A program made the translations under genes and the position numbers. A DNA stretch of 48,347 bases from a virus, in the IMG/VR virus record IMGVR_UViG_3300045918_000340, positions 1-48,347 of that record, one strand, 5' to 3'. The notes under the pieces are model-generated. The model worked only from the letters and a program-made list of their open reading frames with translations, had not been told where the DNA came from and searched no databases. Below are positions 1 through 7,483 of this stretch, piece after piece. Each line of letters begins with the position of its first letter. The first letter of the stretch is position 1.

Positions 1-15
1 TCTCCTCCATCCTAA

Positions 16-23
16 GTAAATAG
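16..23 (+). promoter_or_regulatory. late-promoter-like box GTAAATAG
   Basis: Degenerate form of the late box seen across the window. It lies 78 bases before the first gene, with a TATAAT box between them. Confidence 0.45.
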
Positions 24-46
24 AGCCCGGTGCCAGTGAAGTGCAG

Positions 47-52
47 TATAAT
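47..52 (+). promoter_or_regulatory. sigma70-type -10 box TATAAT
   Basis: Perfect TATAAT about 49 bases upstream of the ATG at 101. No convincing -35 box is visible. Confidence 0.5.
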
Positions 53-100
53 CCGCGACTGGTCACCGATCAGACTCCCTCAACTAACTGGACTACACCT

Positions 101-292
101 ATGACACGCTCACTCCTCGCCGCTCTCGCTCTGACCTTTGCCGCTGCCTCCTTCGCCAACACGCTGCCCGCCGCAGCTTCGGCCCCGGCTCCTGCCGCTT
201 CGAAGGCTCACAAGCACGTCAAGCACCACGCTGCTCACAAGCACGCCAAGGCACACAAGGCTGCTCCGGCCGCCTCTGCTGCCTCGAAGTAA
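101..292 (+). CDS. exported His/Lys/Ala-rich small protein
   Basis: 63 residues. The N-terminus (MTRSLLAALALTFAAASFA) is a clean Sec signal peptide ending near residue 19. The mature part is almost only Ala, Lys, His and Pro with repeated HKHxK clusters, so it is very basic and low in complexity. The ATG at 101 is chosen because an upstream in-frame ATG at 41 would bury the signal peptide. No family is recognised. The composition fits a periplasmic polycation that could bind metal, nucleic acid or lipopolysaccharide, but that is only a guess. The next gene begins 4 bases after the stop. Confidence 0.7.
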   Translation: MTRSLLAALALTFAAASFANTLPAAASAPAPAASKAHKHVKHHAAHKHAKAHKAAPAASAASK

Positions 293-296
293 GATC

Positions 297-1139
297 GTGA
301 TTCGACGGCACAGCGATCTGGTCACGTACGCGACCACGGTCGTGCTGATGACCGTCGCCTTTCTGATCGCTCGATCAGGCCTCTACTCCTGCGATGATCC
401 GATCGCCTACTGGATCGGCGTCGTGGGAGGCTCGTTGATGTTGGTTCTGCTGCTCTATCCGCTGCGCAAGTACGTGCGGTGGCTTTGGGTGCAGCGACTT
501 GGCAAGATGAAGGCATGGCTTCGCATTCACATGATCATCGGCATTCTGGCTCCCACGTTGATTCTGCTTCACTGCACGTTTCGAACTGGGTCCGTCAACG
601 CCGCCATCGCTCTGTGGAGCATGATCATCGTGATGTTCAGCGGCTTCATCGGTCGCTTTCTGTACAGCCACACGAAGAACGGCCTGCGATCAGAGCAGCG
701 CCGACTTGAGACCTTCAAGAAGCTAGCTCGACTAGATGACGAGGTCGATTCAACCCTGTGGTTCTCTCCCTATGGTCGTCGGCTGTTGGACATGTTCGAA
801 GAGCGCGCGCTCGATGCTGAGCACGCTGCACTCCACTGGGCGAAGCTGCTGATGTTCCTACCGGCTGAGAGTTGGATGGTTCGCTTTCAAGCGCAGCACT
901 CCATCAACGAAGAGCTCGAGATCATCGCCAAGCGCCTCCACTGGTCCTATCCAGAGCACAGTGAGCACATCGCTACAGCCAAGCACATTGTGGTAGAATA
1001 CCTCACGTGCATCATGCGAGTGGCGCTGTACCGTGCTTGGGACAAGCTGTTCAGCTACTGGCACGTCGCTCACGTTCCATTCGTGTTCATGCTCGTCTTC
1101 GCCAGCATCACGCACATCATCGCCGTTCACTTCTACTGA
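297..1139 (+). CDS. multi-spanning membrane protein resembling a b-type cytochrome
   Basis: 280 residues from a GTG start; an ATG at 348 is possible but would cut the first membrane helix. About five hydrophobic helices are seen, two near the N-terminus, two around residues 75-125 and one at the C-terminus. Histidines sit at helix positions suited to haem ligation: RIHM and LLHC in the third helix, YSH after the fourth, and HVAH and THIIAVH in the last segment. The pattern LRxHMxxGxLxPxLxLxH followed by a GRFLY motif, with a C-terminal W-H-xx-H-xP, resembles a proteobacterial family of ferric-reductase-like or b-cytochrome-like membrane proteins. A loop of about 120 residues separates the last two helices. 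Haem binding is inferred from the histidines only. It sits between an exported polycation and a coiled-coil protein. Confidence 0.6.
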   Translation: MIRRHSDLVTYATTVVLMTVAFLIARSGLYSCDDPIAYWIGVVGGSLMLVLLLYPLRKYVRWLWVQRLGKMKAWLRIHMIIGILAPTLILLHCTFRTGSVNAAIALWSMIIVMFSGFIGRFLYSHTKNGLRSEQRRLETFKKLARLDDEVDSTLWFSPYGRRLLDMFEERALDAEHAALHWAKLLMFLPAESWMVRFQAQHSINEELEIIAKRLHWSYPEHSEHIATAKHIVVEYLTCIMRVALYRAWDKLFSYWHVAHVPFVFMLVFASITHIIAVHFY

Positions 1140-1141
1140 TC

Positions 1142-1441
1142 ATGATCATCACACCGCGTCCTGTCTACGACGGCATCGTCGAGGGTCTCGAACCCTTTGA
1201 GCATCACACCGACGAGAACATCGAGGAAATTCTGAGCATTCTGTCCGATCGGGCGCACGCTCACGGACATGAGCGCGATGCTCAAGTCAAGGCGGAGGGT
1301 GGGTCTGGTGCGCCGTTCGCCTACCAAGCGACGACGAACTGGAAGGCGGTCGAGATCATTGTGCAGCTCGAGAAGCAAGTTGAAGAGCTTCAGCGAGCGC
1401 TGAACTGCGCTAAGGCTGAGCTCGAGCAAGAGCTCAGCTAA
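1142..1441 (+). CDS. hypothetical protein with C-terminal coiled coil
   Basis: 99 residues, starting 2 bases after the preceding stop and so co-transcribed. The N-terminal half is acidic and histidine-rich. Residues about 65-99 form a regular heptad pattern of Leu, Glu and Gln that should make a coiled coil. The ATG at 1142 is used because codon usage upstream belongs to the membrane-protein gene. No family recognised. Confidence 0.65.
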   Translation: MIITPRPVYDGIVEGLEPFEHHTDENIEEILSILSDRAHAHGHERDAQVKAEGGSGAPFAYQATTNWKAVEIIVQLEKQVEELQRALNCAKAELEQELS

Positions 1442-1445
1442 GAAC

Positions 1446-1454
1446 GATAAATAG
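1446..1454 (+). promoter_or_regulatory. late promoter GATAAATAG
   Basis: Strong late box right after the stop of the coiled-coil gene and 8 bases before tRNA-Ser. Confidence 0.65.
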
Positions 1455-1461
1455 AATCACT

Positions 1462-1553
1462 GGAGCCGTGGCAGAGCGGCCTATCGCATCACCTTGGAAA
1501 GGTGAAGATCGTGGCAACACGGTCCGTGGGTTCGAATCCCACCGGCTCCTCCA
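1462..1553 (+). tRNA. tRNA-Ser (anticodon GGA)
   Basis: Acceptor GGAGCCG pairs with CGGCTCC, the discriminator is T and CCA is encoded. The anticodon loop ttGGAaa is closed by TCACC/GGTGA. A long variable arm is present, as expected for serine, and the T-loop is TTCGAAT. It stands alone, far from the main tRNA array. Confidence 0.93.
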
Positions 1554-1719
1554 GTACAGTAGAGAATCACACGCCGGCCCACCATTGCGACTGCTACGAG
1601 TTCATGACTCCCGCTCTTGCTTAACAACGCGAACATAGTCTTCGGACAGGCTTCGTCACCAGCACCGTCAATCGGCCGAACGACTAAGTGCAATAAGGGC
1701 GCTGTGTCTTCTCTGCCTA

Positions 1720-1733
1720 CGCTGAACCTAAAC
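1720..1733 (+). repeat. 14-base sequence CGCTGAACCTAAAC, one of two inverted copies
   Basis: The exact reverse complement lies at 26699-26712, again in an intergenic region. Shorter forms such as CGAACCTAAAT occur at gene ends near 2480 and 22425. Function unknown. The rest of the 255-base gap 1554-1808 shows only a -10-like TACTAT and the late box. Confidence 0.4.
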
Positions 1734-1770
1734 AATGCCTTACACAAGGTGTGAAGTTGTGGTACTATAC

Positions 1771-1778
1771 GTAAATAG
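1771..1778 (+). promoter_or_regulatory. late-promoter-like box GTAAATAG
   Basis: Lies 30 bases before the PEP-CTERM gene, at the spacing seen for other late boxes. Confidence 0.5.
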
Positions 1779-1808
1779 ACATTACTCCACGTTAACTATA
1801 GGCATCAC

Positions 1809-2486
1809 ATGAACCTTCGCACCCTCATCGCTTCTGCTGCTCTTGCTCTATCGGTCGGTGCGCACGCTGAATCTGGTACGCTTACCTTCAGCGACTTCGT
1901 TCACAACGCTGACTTCAATGCGTCAACGCTCTACCACGGCTTCAGCTTCGGCTCGGCCTGGTTTCCAAACCCAAGCACCGAGATTCGCGACCCGTACCTC
2001 GCGCTGAGCACCAATGGCGGCGCGCGCAGCGTCTTCGTCGAGCGAGCTGACCACACGCCGTTCAACCTCGATAGCTTCAACTACGCTGGTCGCAGTGACA
2101 CTGGCCTCGCCTACCTCGTCATGTACAACGGTGGCACCACGGTGTTCAGCGGCACCACGGACAACAACGGCAAGCTTCAGTTCAAGACCCTCGCTCCGGC
2201 GCCGACTGGCGTTCCTGGCGGTCAGACGTTCAGCGTCGCTGCTACGTCGGGCTACACCGGACAAATCACTGGCTTCAGCTTCGCCTTCAAGGCAGCTGGC
2301 GGTGGCTTCGGCGATGGCAGCGATTCGCTGCAGTTTGCCTTTGACACGATGAAGTACAGCAACGCGACAGCCGCAGCGGCTCTGCCGCCAGTTACGCCGG
2401 CCGTGCCTGAACCGCAGACCTATGCGCTGATTCTCGCTGGTCTTGGCGTCCTCGTCTTCAAGGGACGTCGTCAGCGCCGAACCTAA
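1809..2486 (+). CDS. exported PEP-CTERM protein
   Basis: 225 residues in three parts: a signal peptide (1-20, cut after AHA), a Gly/Ser/Thr-rich beta-type domain, and a C-terminal sorting tail. The tail starts with VPEPQTY, continues as a hydrophobic helix (ALILAGLGVLVF) and ends in the basic cluster KGRRQRR. This is the classical PEP-CTERM arrangement, processed by a membrane exosortase and linked to extracellular polysaccharide in many betaproteobacteria. The ectodomain has the FSFAFK and SDSLQFAFD patterns common in such proteins. No exosortase gene is in the window, so a host enzyme would be needed. The role in infection is unknown. Confidence 0.88.
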   Translation: MNLRTLIASAALALSVGAHAESGTLTFSDFVHNADFNASTLYHGFSFGSAWFPNPSTEIRDPYLALSTNGGARSVFVERADHTPFNLDSFNYAGRSDTGLAYLVMYNGGTTVFSGTTDNNGKLQFKTLAPAPTGVPGGQTFSVAATSGYTGQITGFSFAFKAAGGGFGDGSDSLQFAFDTMKYSNATAAAALPPVTPAVPEPQTYALILAGLGVLVFKGRRQRRT

Positions 2487-2494
2487 ATACGAGT

Positions 2495-2510
2495 GGACCT
2501 GGAAAGGTCC
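2495..2510 (+). terminator. short hairpin with GGAA loop
   Basis: GGACCT-GGAA-AGGTCC is a perfect 6-bp stem just after the PEP-CTERM gene. The following TTCAGGGTT is only weakly U-rich, so termination is possible but not certain. Confidence 0.4.
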
Positions 2511-2527
2511 TTCAGGGTTAGAATCAG

Positions 2528-2536
2528 GATAAATAC
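2528..2536 (+). promoter_or_regulatory. late promoter GATAAATAC
   Basis: Strong late box 57 bases before the vWA gene. Confidence 0.6.
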
Positions 2537-2592
2537 AAACGTCGCAACGGAGCGACACAACTTTATCACTTTCACCTTTGAAGGATTTCCAA

Positions 2593-3654
2593 ATGAAGAA
2601 CTACATTCTTTTCGTCCGCGACCACTCTGCCTCCATGGGCAGCCTCGCTCAAGCCGCCAAGCGCGACTTCAACGAGCAACTGGCGTCAATTCAGGCGTCA
2701 GCAACCTCCCTCGATCAAGAAACCCTTGTCTCCGTCCTGACCATCTGCGTCGGCCGTGATTCCAAGATCGGGCGCGAGGTCGTGAACACCGACGTTCGTC
2801 GCGTTCAATCGATCGCTCACTACGCGACCGAAGGCCACTCCACTCCGATGATCAAGGCCGTCTTCGACGGCATCGAGCTGCTCGAAGCCCTGCCCGACTA
2901 CAACGATCCTGAAGTCTCCTTCCTCGTCGTCACCACGACCGACGGACAAGAGAACTGCGACCGTCATCGTGGTCGTGAGCTCGCCGCCAAGATCCGTACG
3001 CTCGTCGGCACCGATCGCTGGACCTTCGCCTTCCGCGTGCCGAAGCAAGGCGGCGTCAAGGACCTCGCAAGCCTCGGCATTCTGCAAGCGCCGGTCAGCA
3101 TCTTCGAGTGGGACCTGAACTCACGTGGTGTCGAGGTCTCGACGCAAGCCAACGTGCAAGCGTTCGACGCCTACTTCGCCGAGCGTGCAACTGGCAAGCG
3201 CGCCACGTCACGCTTCTACGCGAATGCTGCCGACGTGTCGGTGGACGAAGCTCGCAAGAGCCTCATCGACGTGTCGAGCGAGGTCACCCTGTTCCCGGTC
3301 GCCGCATGCGATGCTGGCACGCTGATCCGTCCGTTCGTCGAAGCCAAGCTGGGCGAGGCGATGGTTCGCGGTGGTGCGTTCTACCAGCTCGTCAAGCTCG
3401 AGCCGAAGGTGCAAGCCAACAAGCGCATCGCCATTCGCGACAAGTCGACCGGCACCGTGTTCGCTGGTGACGCCGCTCGTCAGATGCTGGCGCTGCCAAC
3501 CATCGGCACCGTTCGTCTGGCTCCCGATGACACCGGCGATTGGGACATTTTTATCCAAAGCACTTCGGTCAATCGCAAGCTTGATCCCAACACCCAGTTG
3601 ATGTATTGGAAGGGTGTTGGTAAGGCATTCAAGGAAGGTCCGTCGGCAACCTGA
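2593..3654 (+). CDS. von Willebrand factor A domain protein
   Basis: 353 residues. The MIDAS metal site is clear near the N-terminus: D10-x-S12-x-S14 after the strand YILFVR. Later vWA elements include the threonine region (HSTPMIK) and the hydrophobic strand VSFLVVTTTDG. About 150 residues follow without a recognised domain. The ATG at 2593 follows a GAAGGA ribosome site. vWA domains bind partner proteins through a divalent metal; the partner here is unknown. The last hundred or so bases use AT-richer codons than the rest, next to the homing endonuclease whose gene overlaps this one tail to tail by 26 bases. Confidence 0.82.
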   Translation: MKNYILFVRDHSASMGSLAQAAKRDFNEQLASIQASATSLDQETLVSVLTICVGRDSKIGREVVNTDVRRVQSIAHYATEGHSTPMIKAVFDGIELLEALPDYNDPEVSFLVVTTTDGQENCDRHRGRELAAKIRTLVGTDRWTFAFRVPKQGGVKDLASLGILQAPVSIFEWDLNSRGVEVSTQANVQAFDAYFAERATGKRATSRFYANAADVSVDEARKSLIDVSSEVTLFPVAACDAGTLIRPFVEAKLGEAMVRGGAFYQLVKLEPKVQANKRIAIRDKSTGTVFAGDAARQMLALPTIGTVRLAPDDTGDWDIFIQSTSVNRKLDPNTQLMYWKGVGKAFKEGPSAT

Positions 3655-4348
3655 TCGAACGGCAGCGGTCAAAATGAAATCGAAGCATTGCTGGCTTCCC
3701 GCCACTCGTCTGGCAATGTGGGCAAGTGATCTTCGGTTTCGGAACCTTCTGAGAGTTGATGAAGTCCTCGGAGTGCTTGTATCCAAATGCCGGATGATCC
3801 TCGCCCTTAGCGCCAAGCCAATGGTTGTTTTTATCAAGACGAGCTTGTTGCTTCTCGCTCATCTTGGTTCTTGCTTCATCGGTATGCTTTCGGTTCAACA
3901 TACTTTTAGGACCTGGTTTTCCGAACATTGGATTACGATCGCCGGACATATCTCGAGCGAGTGCTTGCGCCGAAAGGATCGCACGAGTTTCGTCGGTGTG
4001 TTTTCGCCCAAACATTGGATTGCGCTCTCCGTTCTTCTCCATCGTGTAGAACCCGTTGATCGTCGCATACGCCTCATTGATGAACCTCTGATCCTCGACC
4101 GCCTGAAGACGACGCTGAACCCTAAGTTCAGCTTCAGTCGCTTCAATCCGTGTGTCAAAGGTTTCAATGATCAAAGTGTCGAATGCCTCAGGTCTTGTCT
4201 TAAGTTCTTCTCGCCAGATAGCGCCGAACCTCTTAGATTTTACTGTGCCGTGATACCCATCCTGAACCCGTTTCACTGAGGACGATCCAATGTAGCATGG
4301 CGGAAGGCGATCCCCATCATAAAAAGTTACATACACGCAGAACATCAT
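3629..4348 (-). CDS. GIY-YIG homing endonuclease with NUMOD3 repeats
   Basis: 239 residues. The GIY-YIG core is at residues about 4-20 (VYV then CYIG). Two NUMOD3-type DNA-binding motifs follow (GERNPMFGRKHTDE and GDRNPMFGK), with further degenerate repeats (NRKHTDEA, GEDHPAFGYKHSED). A C-terminal CPHCxxSGG...FHFDRC zinc-finger-like element is typical of phage Seg/Mob endonucleases. An AAGGAG site and a minus-facing late box precede two adjacent ATGs (4348 and 4345); the second has better spacing. It is AT-richer than its neighbours, as expected for a mobile gene, and its 3' end intrudes 26 bases into the vWA gene. Confidence 0.9.
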   Translation of the reverse strand: MMFCVYVTFYDGDRLPPCYIGSSSVKRVQDGYHGTVKSKRFGAIWREELKTRPEAFDTLIIETFDTRIEATEAELRVQRRLQAVEDQRFINEAYATINGFYTMEKNGERNPMFGRKHTDETRAILSAQALARDMSGDRNPMFGKPGPKSMLNRKHTDEARTKMSEKQQARLDKNNHWLGAKGEDHPAFGYKHSEDFINSQKVPKPKITCPHCQTSGGKPAMLRFHFDRCRSIRLPTDLP

Positions 4349-4365
4349 CTCTCCTTGTTGATGTT

Positions 4366-4374
4366 CTATTTATC
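4366..4374 (-). promoter_or_regulatory. minus-strand late promoter GATAAATAG
   Basis: Reads GATAAATAG on the minus strand, 17 bases before the homing endonuclease start. The orientation match argues that the box is a real promoter. Confidence 0.7.
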
Positions 4375-4417
4375 TGAACTAGAGGACTGGAAGGTCTTCA
4401 TTTTTAGGAAGAACGAA

Positions 4418-4894
4418 ATGATAGACAAGAATGCACAACGCGCCCGTGTGGCACAGTTCGAGATGGAGCAGCTCGCTCAAGGCAAGACGATGCCGGTTCT
4501 GCCGGCGCTGAAGCCGATGACGCCACCGCCGGCCTTCAAGGTCACGACCGTCACTGTGTCCTCAACGCCGGCCTACAACGGCGCCCTCAACAAGAAGGCC
4601 TCCAACTACGTTCGCAAGGCCAAGGGTCGCCTCGCCGAGCCGTTCACCAACAGCATCGGCCAGGTCATCAACGTTGGTGACAGCGTCGTGGCCATCTCGC
4701 AGGGCTACAACAAGTCCATCAAGGTGCGCGTCGCGACCTACGTCGGCCTCCGCAAGGACAGTCAAGGCCGTGTGACGAGCGTAGCGGTGTCCGGCATGGT
4801 GACTCATGACAAGTACGTCAGCGGCAAGGGCTACGTGAAGGTGACCGAGGTCAAGACGTCGTCCCTCCCGTCCAAGCGCATCTTCAAGAGCTGA
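4418..4894 (+). CDS. hypothetical basic protein
   Basis: 158 residues. The ATG at 4418 follows an AGGAAG ribosome site. The N-terminal 30 residues are helical and rich in Gln and Glu, a proline-rich linker follows (VLPALKPMTPPP), and then a basic beta-rich domain with several short Val-rich strands. No family recognised. The strand pattern could be an SH3-like or KOW-like nucleic-acid-binding fold, but no diagnostic motif is visible. Confidence 0.7.
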   Translation: MIDKNAQRARVAQFEMEQLAQGKTMPVLPALKPMTPPPAFKVTTVTVSSTPAYNGALNKKASNYVRKAKGRLAEPFTNSIGQVINVGDSVVAISQGYNKSIKVRVATYVGLRKDSQGRVTSVAVSGMVTHDKYVSGKGYVKVTEVKTSSLPSKRIFKS

Positions 4895-4907
4895 CCCGTA
4901 GGGCGGT

Positions 4908-4915
4908 GTAAATAC
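4908..4915 (+). promoter_or_regulatory. late-promoter-like box GTAAATAC
   Basis: 23 bases before the secreted nuclease start. Confidence 0.5.
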
Positions 4916-4937
4916 TCGACCAACTACTAGGACCCGT

Positions 4938-5723
4938 ATGCACCGCCTTCTTGCAGCTCTGCTGCTTGCTGTCTCCTTCTTCTCGCAAGCTGCTAGCACC
5001 GTCCCGCTCCCAATGGGGCAGTGTTCATCTCAGCTCCTCTACGGCACGCCGACCTCCGTCAAGAAGTCTGCGCTGCCGATTTGCCGTAGCTCGTACTGGA
5101 CGCTGAACGATACCGCCACTGAGCTTCCACTCGCCGTCACCTACGTCCTCACGCCAGAGCACGCCCTTGGCTGCGAGAAGCGTGACAACGGCTTCGTCGC
5201 CGATGATGCCGTTCCGCCACCACGCGCCACGCCAAAGGATTACGCCAAGTCAGGCTACGACATCGGGCATATTGCCAATGCGGCTGACCTTGAGTATTCA
5301 ACGACGGCCACCACCGAGGCGAAGATACTAACGAACGCTGCGCCGCAATTGGCTGGCTTCAATCGTGGTATTTGGAAGAAGCTCGAGGATACTACGCGCG
5401 GCTGGGCAGTCGCTCGCAATCACCCACTTCAAATTACGGCGGGTGCCATTTACACGCCGAAGACCGATACGACCATCGGCGCCAATCATATTGGCGTGCC
5501 GCACGCCTTCTACAAGATAATCACCGACACCGTCACGGCTGAATCACAGGTATATCTGTTTCAGCACAAGCCGGCAAAGGGTGATTTGAATCAATTCATT
5601 TCCTCGCTCGCTGAAGTTCAGAAACAATCAGGGCTAGTTATTCCAATGCCATCAAAGGTCAAGTACACGAAGACTTGGCCTATCACGCAGAAGAGATCAG
5701 GCAAAACGTGCGCACTCAAATGA
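4938..5723 (+). CDS. secreted DNA/RNA non-specific endonuclease
   Basis: 261 residues with a signal peptide (cut near AAS, residue 20). The NUC/EndoG (Serratia nuclease) family is recognised from YDIGHIANAAD, matching the family's DRGH-xxPAxD block. H111 is the likely general base; the usual Arg of DRGH is Ile here. The block N142-RGIWKKLE150 supplies the metal-binding Asn and Glu. Family members cut single- and double-stranded DNA and RNA without sequence preference. Being exported, it would act in the periplasm or outside the cell, perhaps against competing phage DNA, extracellular DNA or DNA released at lysis. Those roles are inference. Confidence 0.88.
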   Translation: MHRLLAALLLAVSFFSQAASTVPLPMGQCSSQLLYGTPTSVKKSALPICRSSYWTLNDTATELPLAVTYVLTPEHALGCEKRDNGFVADDAVPPPRATPKDYAKSGYDIGHIANAADLEYSTTATTEAKILTNAAPQLAGFNRGIWKKLEDTTRGWAVARNHPLQITAGAIYTPKTDTTIGANHIGVPHAFYKIITDTVTAESQVYLFQHKPAKGDLNQFISSLAEVQKQSGLVIPMPSKVKYTKTWPITQKRSGKTCALK

Positions 5724-5863
5724 CGACCTTTCAGAAATTTCAATGCAGTCGATTTACTCGCTGGCTTTGGTTCTTCTGGCAGAATCAGCTCACAAAGGAA
5801 ATCTCAATTCGACCACGCTGGGCTGACGAATTGGCCTGGCCGTGGAAGCGACTCTACGTGTAA
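5720..5863 (+). CDS. small Trp/Arg-rich protein
   Basis: 47 residues whose ATG overlaps the nuclease stop (ATGA), suggesting translational coupling. It has six tryptophans and many Arg/Lys residues, so it is cationic and amphipathic, like membrane-active peptides. No family recognised. Its stop codon is part of the TGTAAC half-site of the next promoter. A real gene is likely but not certain. Confidence 0.5.
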   Translation: MTTFQKFQCSRFTRWLWFFWQNQLTKEISIRPRWADELAWPWKRLYV

Positions 5864-5918
5864 CGACTGAGGGTTCGTTACAAAGTTTCCCGCACGGGTT
5901 GGAAAAGATGGGTATAAT
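5859..5918 (+). promoter_or_regulatory. TATAAT promoter with TGTAAC/GTTACA operator
   Basis: TGTAAC at 5859-5864 and GTTACA at 5877-5882 form an inverted repeat with a 12-base spacer. TATAAT lies at 5913-5918, 30 bases after the right half-site and 32 bases before the helicase ATG. The same layout recurs upstream of several other genes. Confidence 0.7.
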
Positions 5919-5950
5919 GACTCCATCGCCATCCGATACAGGATTCCAAA

Positions 5951-7483
5951 ATGAGCTCCCTCCGCCTCGCCAAGAAGTTCGTCCCCAGCCCGCAGCAAGC
6001 GACGGTCTTCGACTGGATCACGAACGGCACCGGTAGCTGCGTTCTGGAAGCGGTCGCTGGCTCTGGCAAGACCACGACGCTGGTCAAGGCCCTGAACCTG
6101 ATGAGCGGCTCGATCTTCTTCGGTGCCTACAACAAGAAGATCGCCGTTGAAATCGAATCCCGCGCCCCGAGCAAGGACGGTCTGGTCATCAGCACCATGC
6201 ACGCCGCCGGCTTCAGCGCTTGGCGCAACGCGACTCGCCACCCGCAAGTGAATGGCGACAAGGTCCGCGACATCTTCCGTGACGCTTGTGTCCGCAACAT
6301 TCAGTACGCGACGTTCGAACGTCCTGTTCTGCAGCTCGTCTCGCTTGCCAAGCAAGCTGGCCTTGGTCTGACTGGTCTGCCAAGCTTCAAGAGCCGTGCC
6401 GCTTGGGAGCAGCTGGTCAAGCACTTCGATGTCGAGACGTTCGACGAGAACACCGATACCGACAACACCGAGATCATCATCAAGCTGGCGATCAAGACGC
6501 TCGAAGCCTCGATCGCTCAGAACATGAAGATCGTGGACTTCGACGACATGATCTACGCTCCGCTCTACCACGGTGCTCGTCTTCCGAAGTACGACTGGGT
6601 GCTGCTCGACGAAGCTCAAGACACCAACGCCACTCGTCGCGCTCTGGCTCTCGGCATGCTGGCTGAAGGTGGTCGTCTCATCGCCGTCGGTGACCGTCAC
6701 CAAGCGATCTACGGCTTCACTGGTGCCGACTCTGACGCGCTGGACCTGATCGCTACGGAGACCAACGCCAAGCAGCTTCCGCTGACCATCACGTATCGCT
6801 GCCCGAAGGCGGTGGTTGCCTACGCTCAACAGTGGGTCAACCACATTCAAGCTGCTGAGACGGCTCCCGAAGGTGTGGTCAGCACGCTGAACTCCACCGA
6901 GCTGGCTCTGTCCGCCAAGATTGGCGACGCCATCCTCTGCCGCTTCAACGCTCCGCTCGTCGAGTACGTCTACAAGTTCATCGCTGCTGGTACGCCGGCC
7001 ATGATCGAAGGCCGTGAAATCGGTAAGGGTCTGGTGACTCTGGCTCGTCGTTGGAAGGTCAAGAGCCTTGCCGCTCTGACGACCAAGCTCGAAGCCTGGC
7101 AAGAGCGTGAGACGGCCAAGGCCACCGCCAAGGAGAACGTCAGCAAGGCGACGGCCATCGAAGACCAGGCGAACTGCCTGAAGGTCATCATCGCTCGCGT
7201 CGAGCAGAAGGACCCGACCACGACCAACCCCGTGGCGCTGGTGGTTGCCGAGATCGAATCGATCTTCGCCGACAATCAGGACTCGACCAAGGTCGTGCTG
7301 CTCAGCTCCATTCACAAGAGCAAGGGAAGGGAATGGTCGAAGGTCTATTGGCTTCAAACTGGTCCCAACAAGCGTGCACGTCTGGACTGGCAACAGGCCC
7401 AAGAACGGAATTTGTGTTATGTGGCTGCGACCCGTGCGATGGACGAGCTGATCCTCGTTAACATTGAGAAGAAGATTTCCTGA
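5951..7483 (+). CDS. UvrD/PcrA-like superfamily 1A DNA helicase
   Basis: 510 residues. Motif I is EAVAGSGKTTT (Lys40), the Walker B box is LLDEAQD (Asp220-Glu221), and motif III is AVGDRHQAIYGFTGA. Motif IV-like TYRCP, then HKSKGREW and YVAATRAMDEL near the C-terminus, identify the UvrD family. It should unwind DNA 3' to 5' using ATP during replication, recombination or repair. At 510 residues it is shorter than cellular UvrD (about 700), as in many phage relatives. It is transcribed from the TATAAT/GTTACA promoter, which suggests early or middle expression. The 3' end overlaps a convergent homing endonuclease by 26 bases, and the last codons change in style. Confidence 0.93.
   Translation: MSSLRLAKKFVPSPQQATVFDWITNGTGSCVLEAVAGSGKTTTLVKALNLMSGSIFFGAYNKKIAVEIESRAPSKDGLVISTMHAAGFSAWRNATRHPQVNGDKVRDIFRDACVRNIQYATFERPVLQLVSLAKQAGLGLTGLPSFKSRAAWEQLVKHFDVETFDENTDTDNTEIIIKLAIKTLEASIAQNMKIVDFDDMIYAPLYHGARLPKYDWVLLDEAQDTNATRRALALGMLAEGGRLIAVGDRHQAIYGFTGADSDALDLIATETNAKQLPLTITYRCPKAVVAYAQQWVNHIQAAETAPEGVVSTLNSTELALSAKIGDAILCRFNAPLVEYVYKFIAAGTPAMIEGREIGKGLVTLARRWKVKSLAALTTKLEAWQERETAKATAKENVSKATAIEDQANCLKVIIARVEQKDPTTTNPVALVVAEIESIFADNQDSTKVVLLSSIHKSKGREWSKVYWLQTGPNKRARLDWQQAQERNLCYVAATRAMDELILVNIEKKIS

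Noticed and set aside
1923-2558. Minus-strand frame opposite the PEP-CTERM gene
   Set aside because: No motif, no promoter facing it; explained as a shadow.
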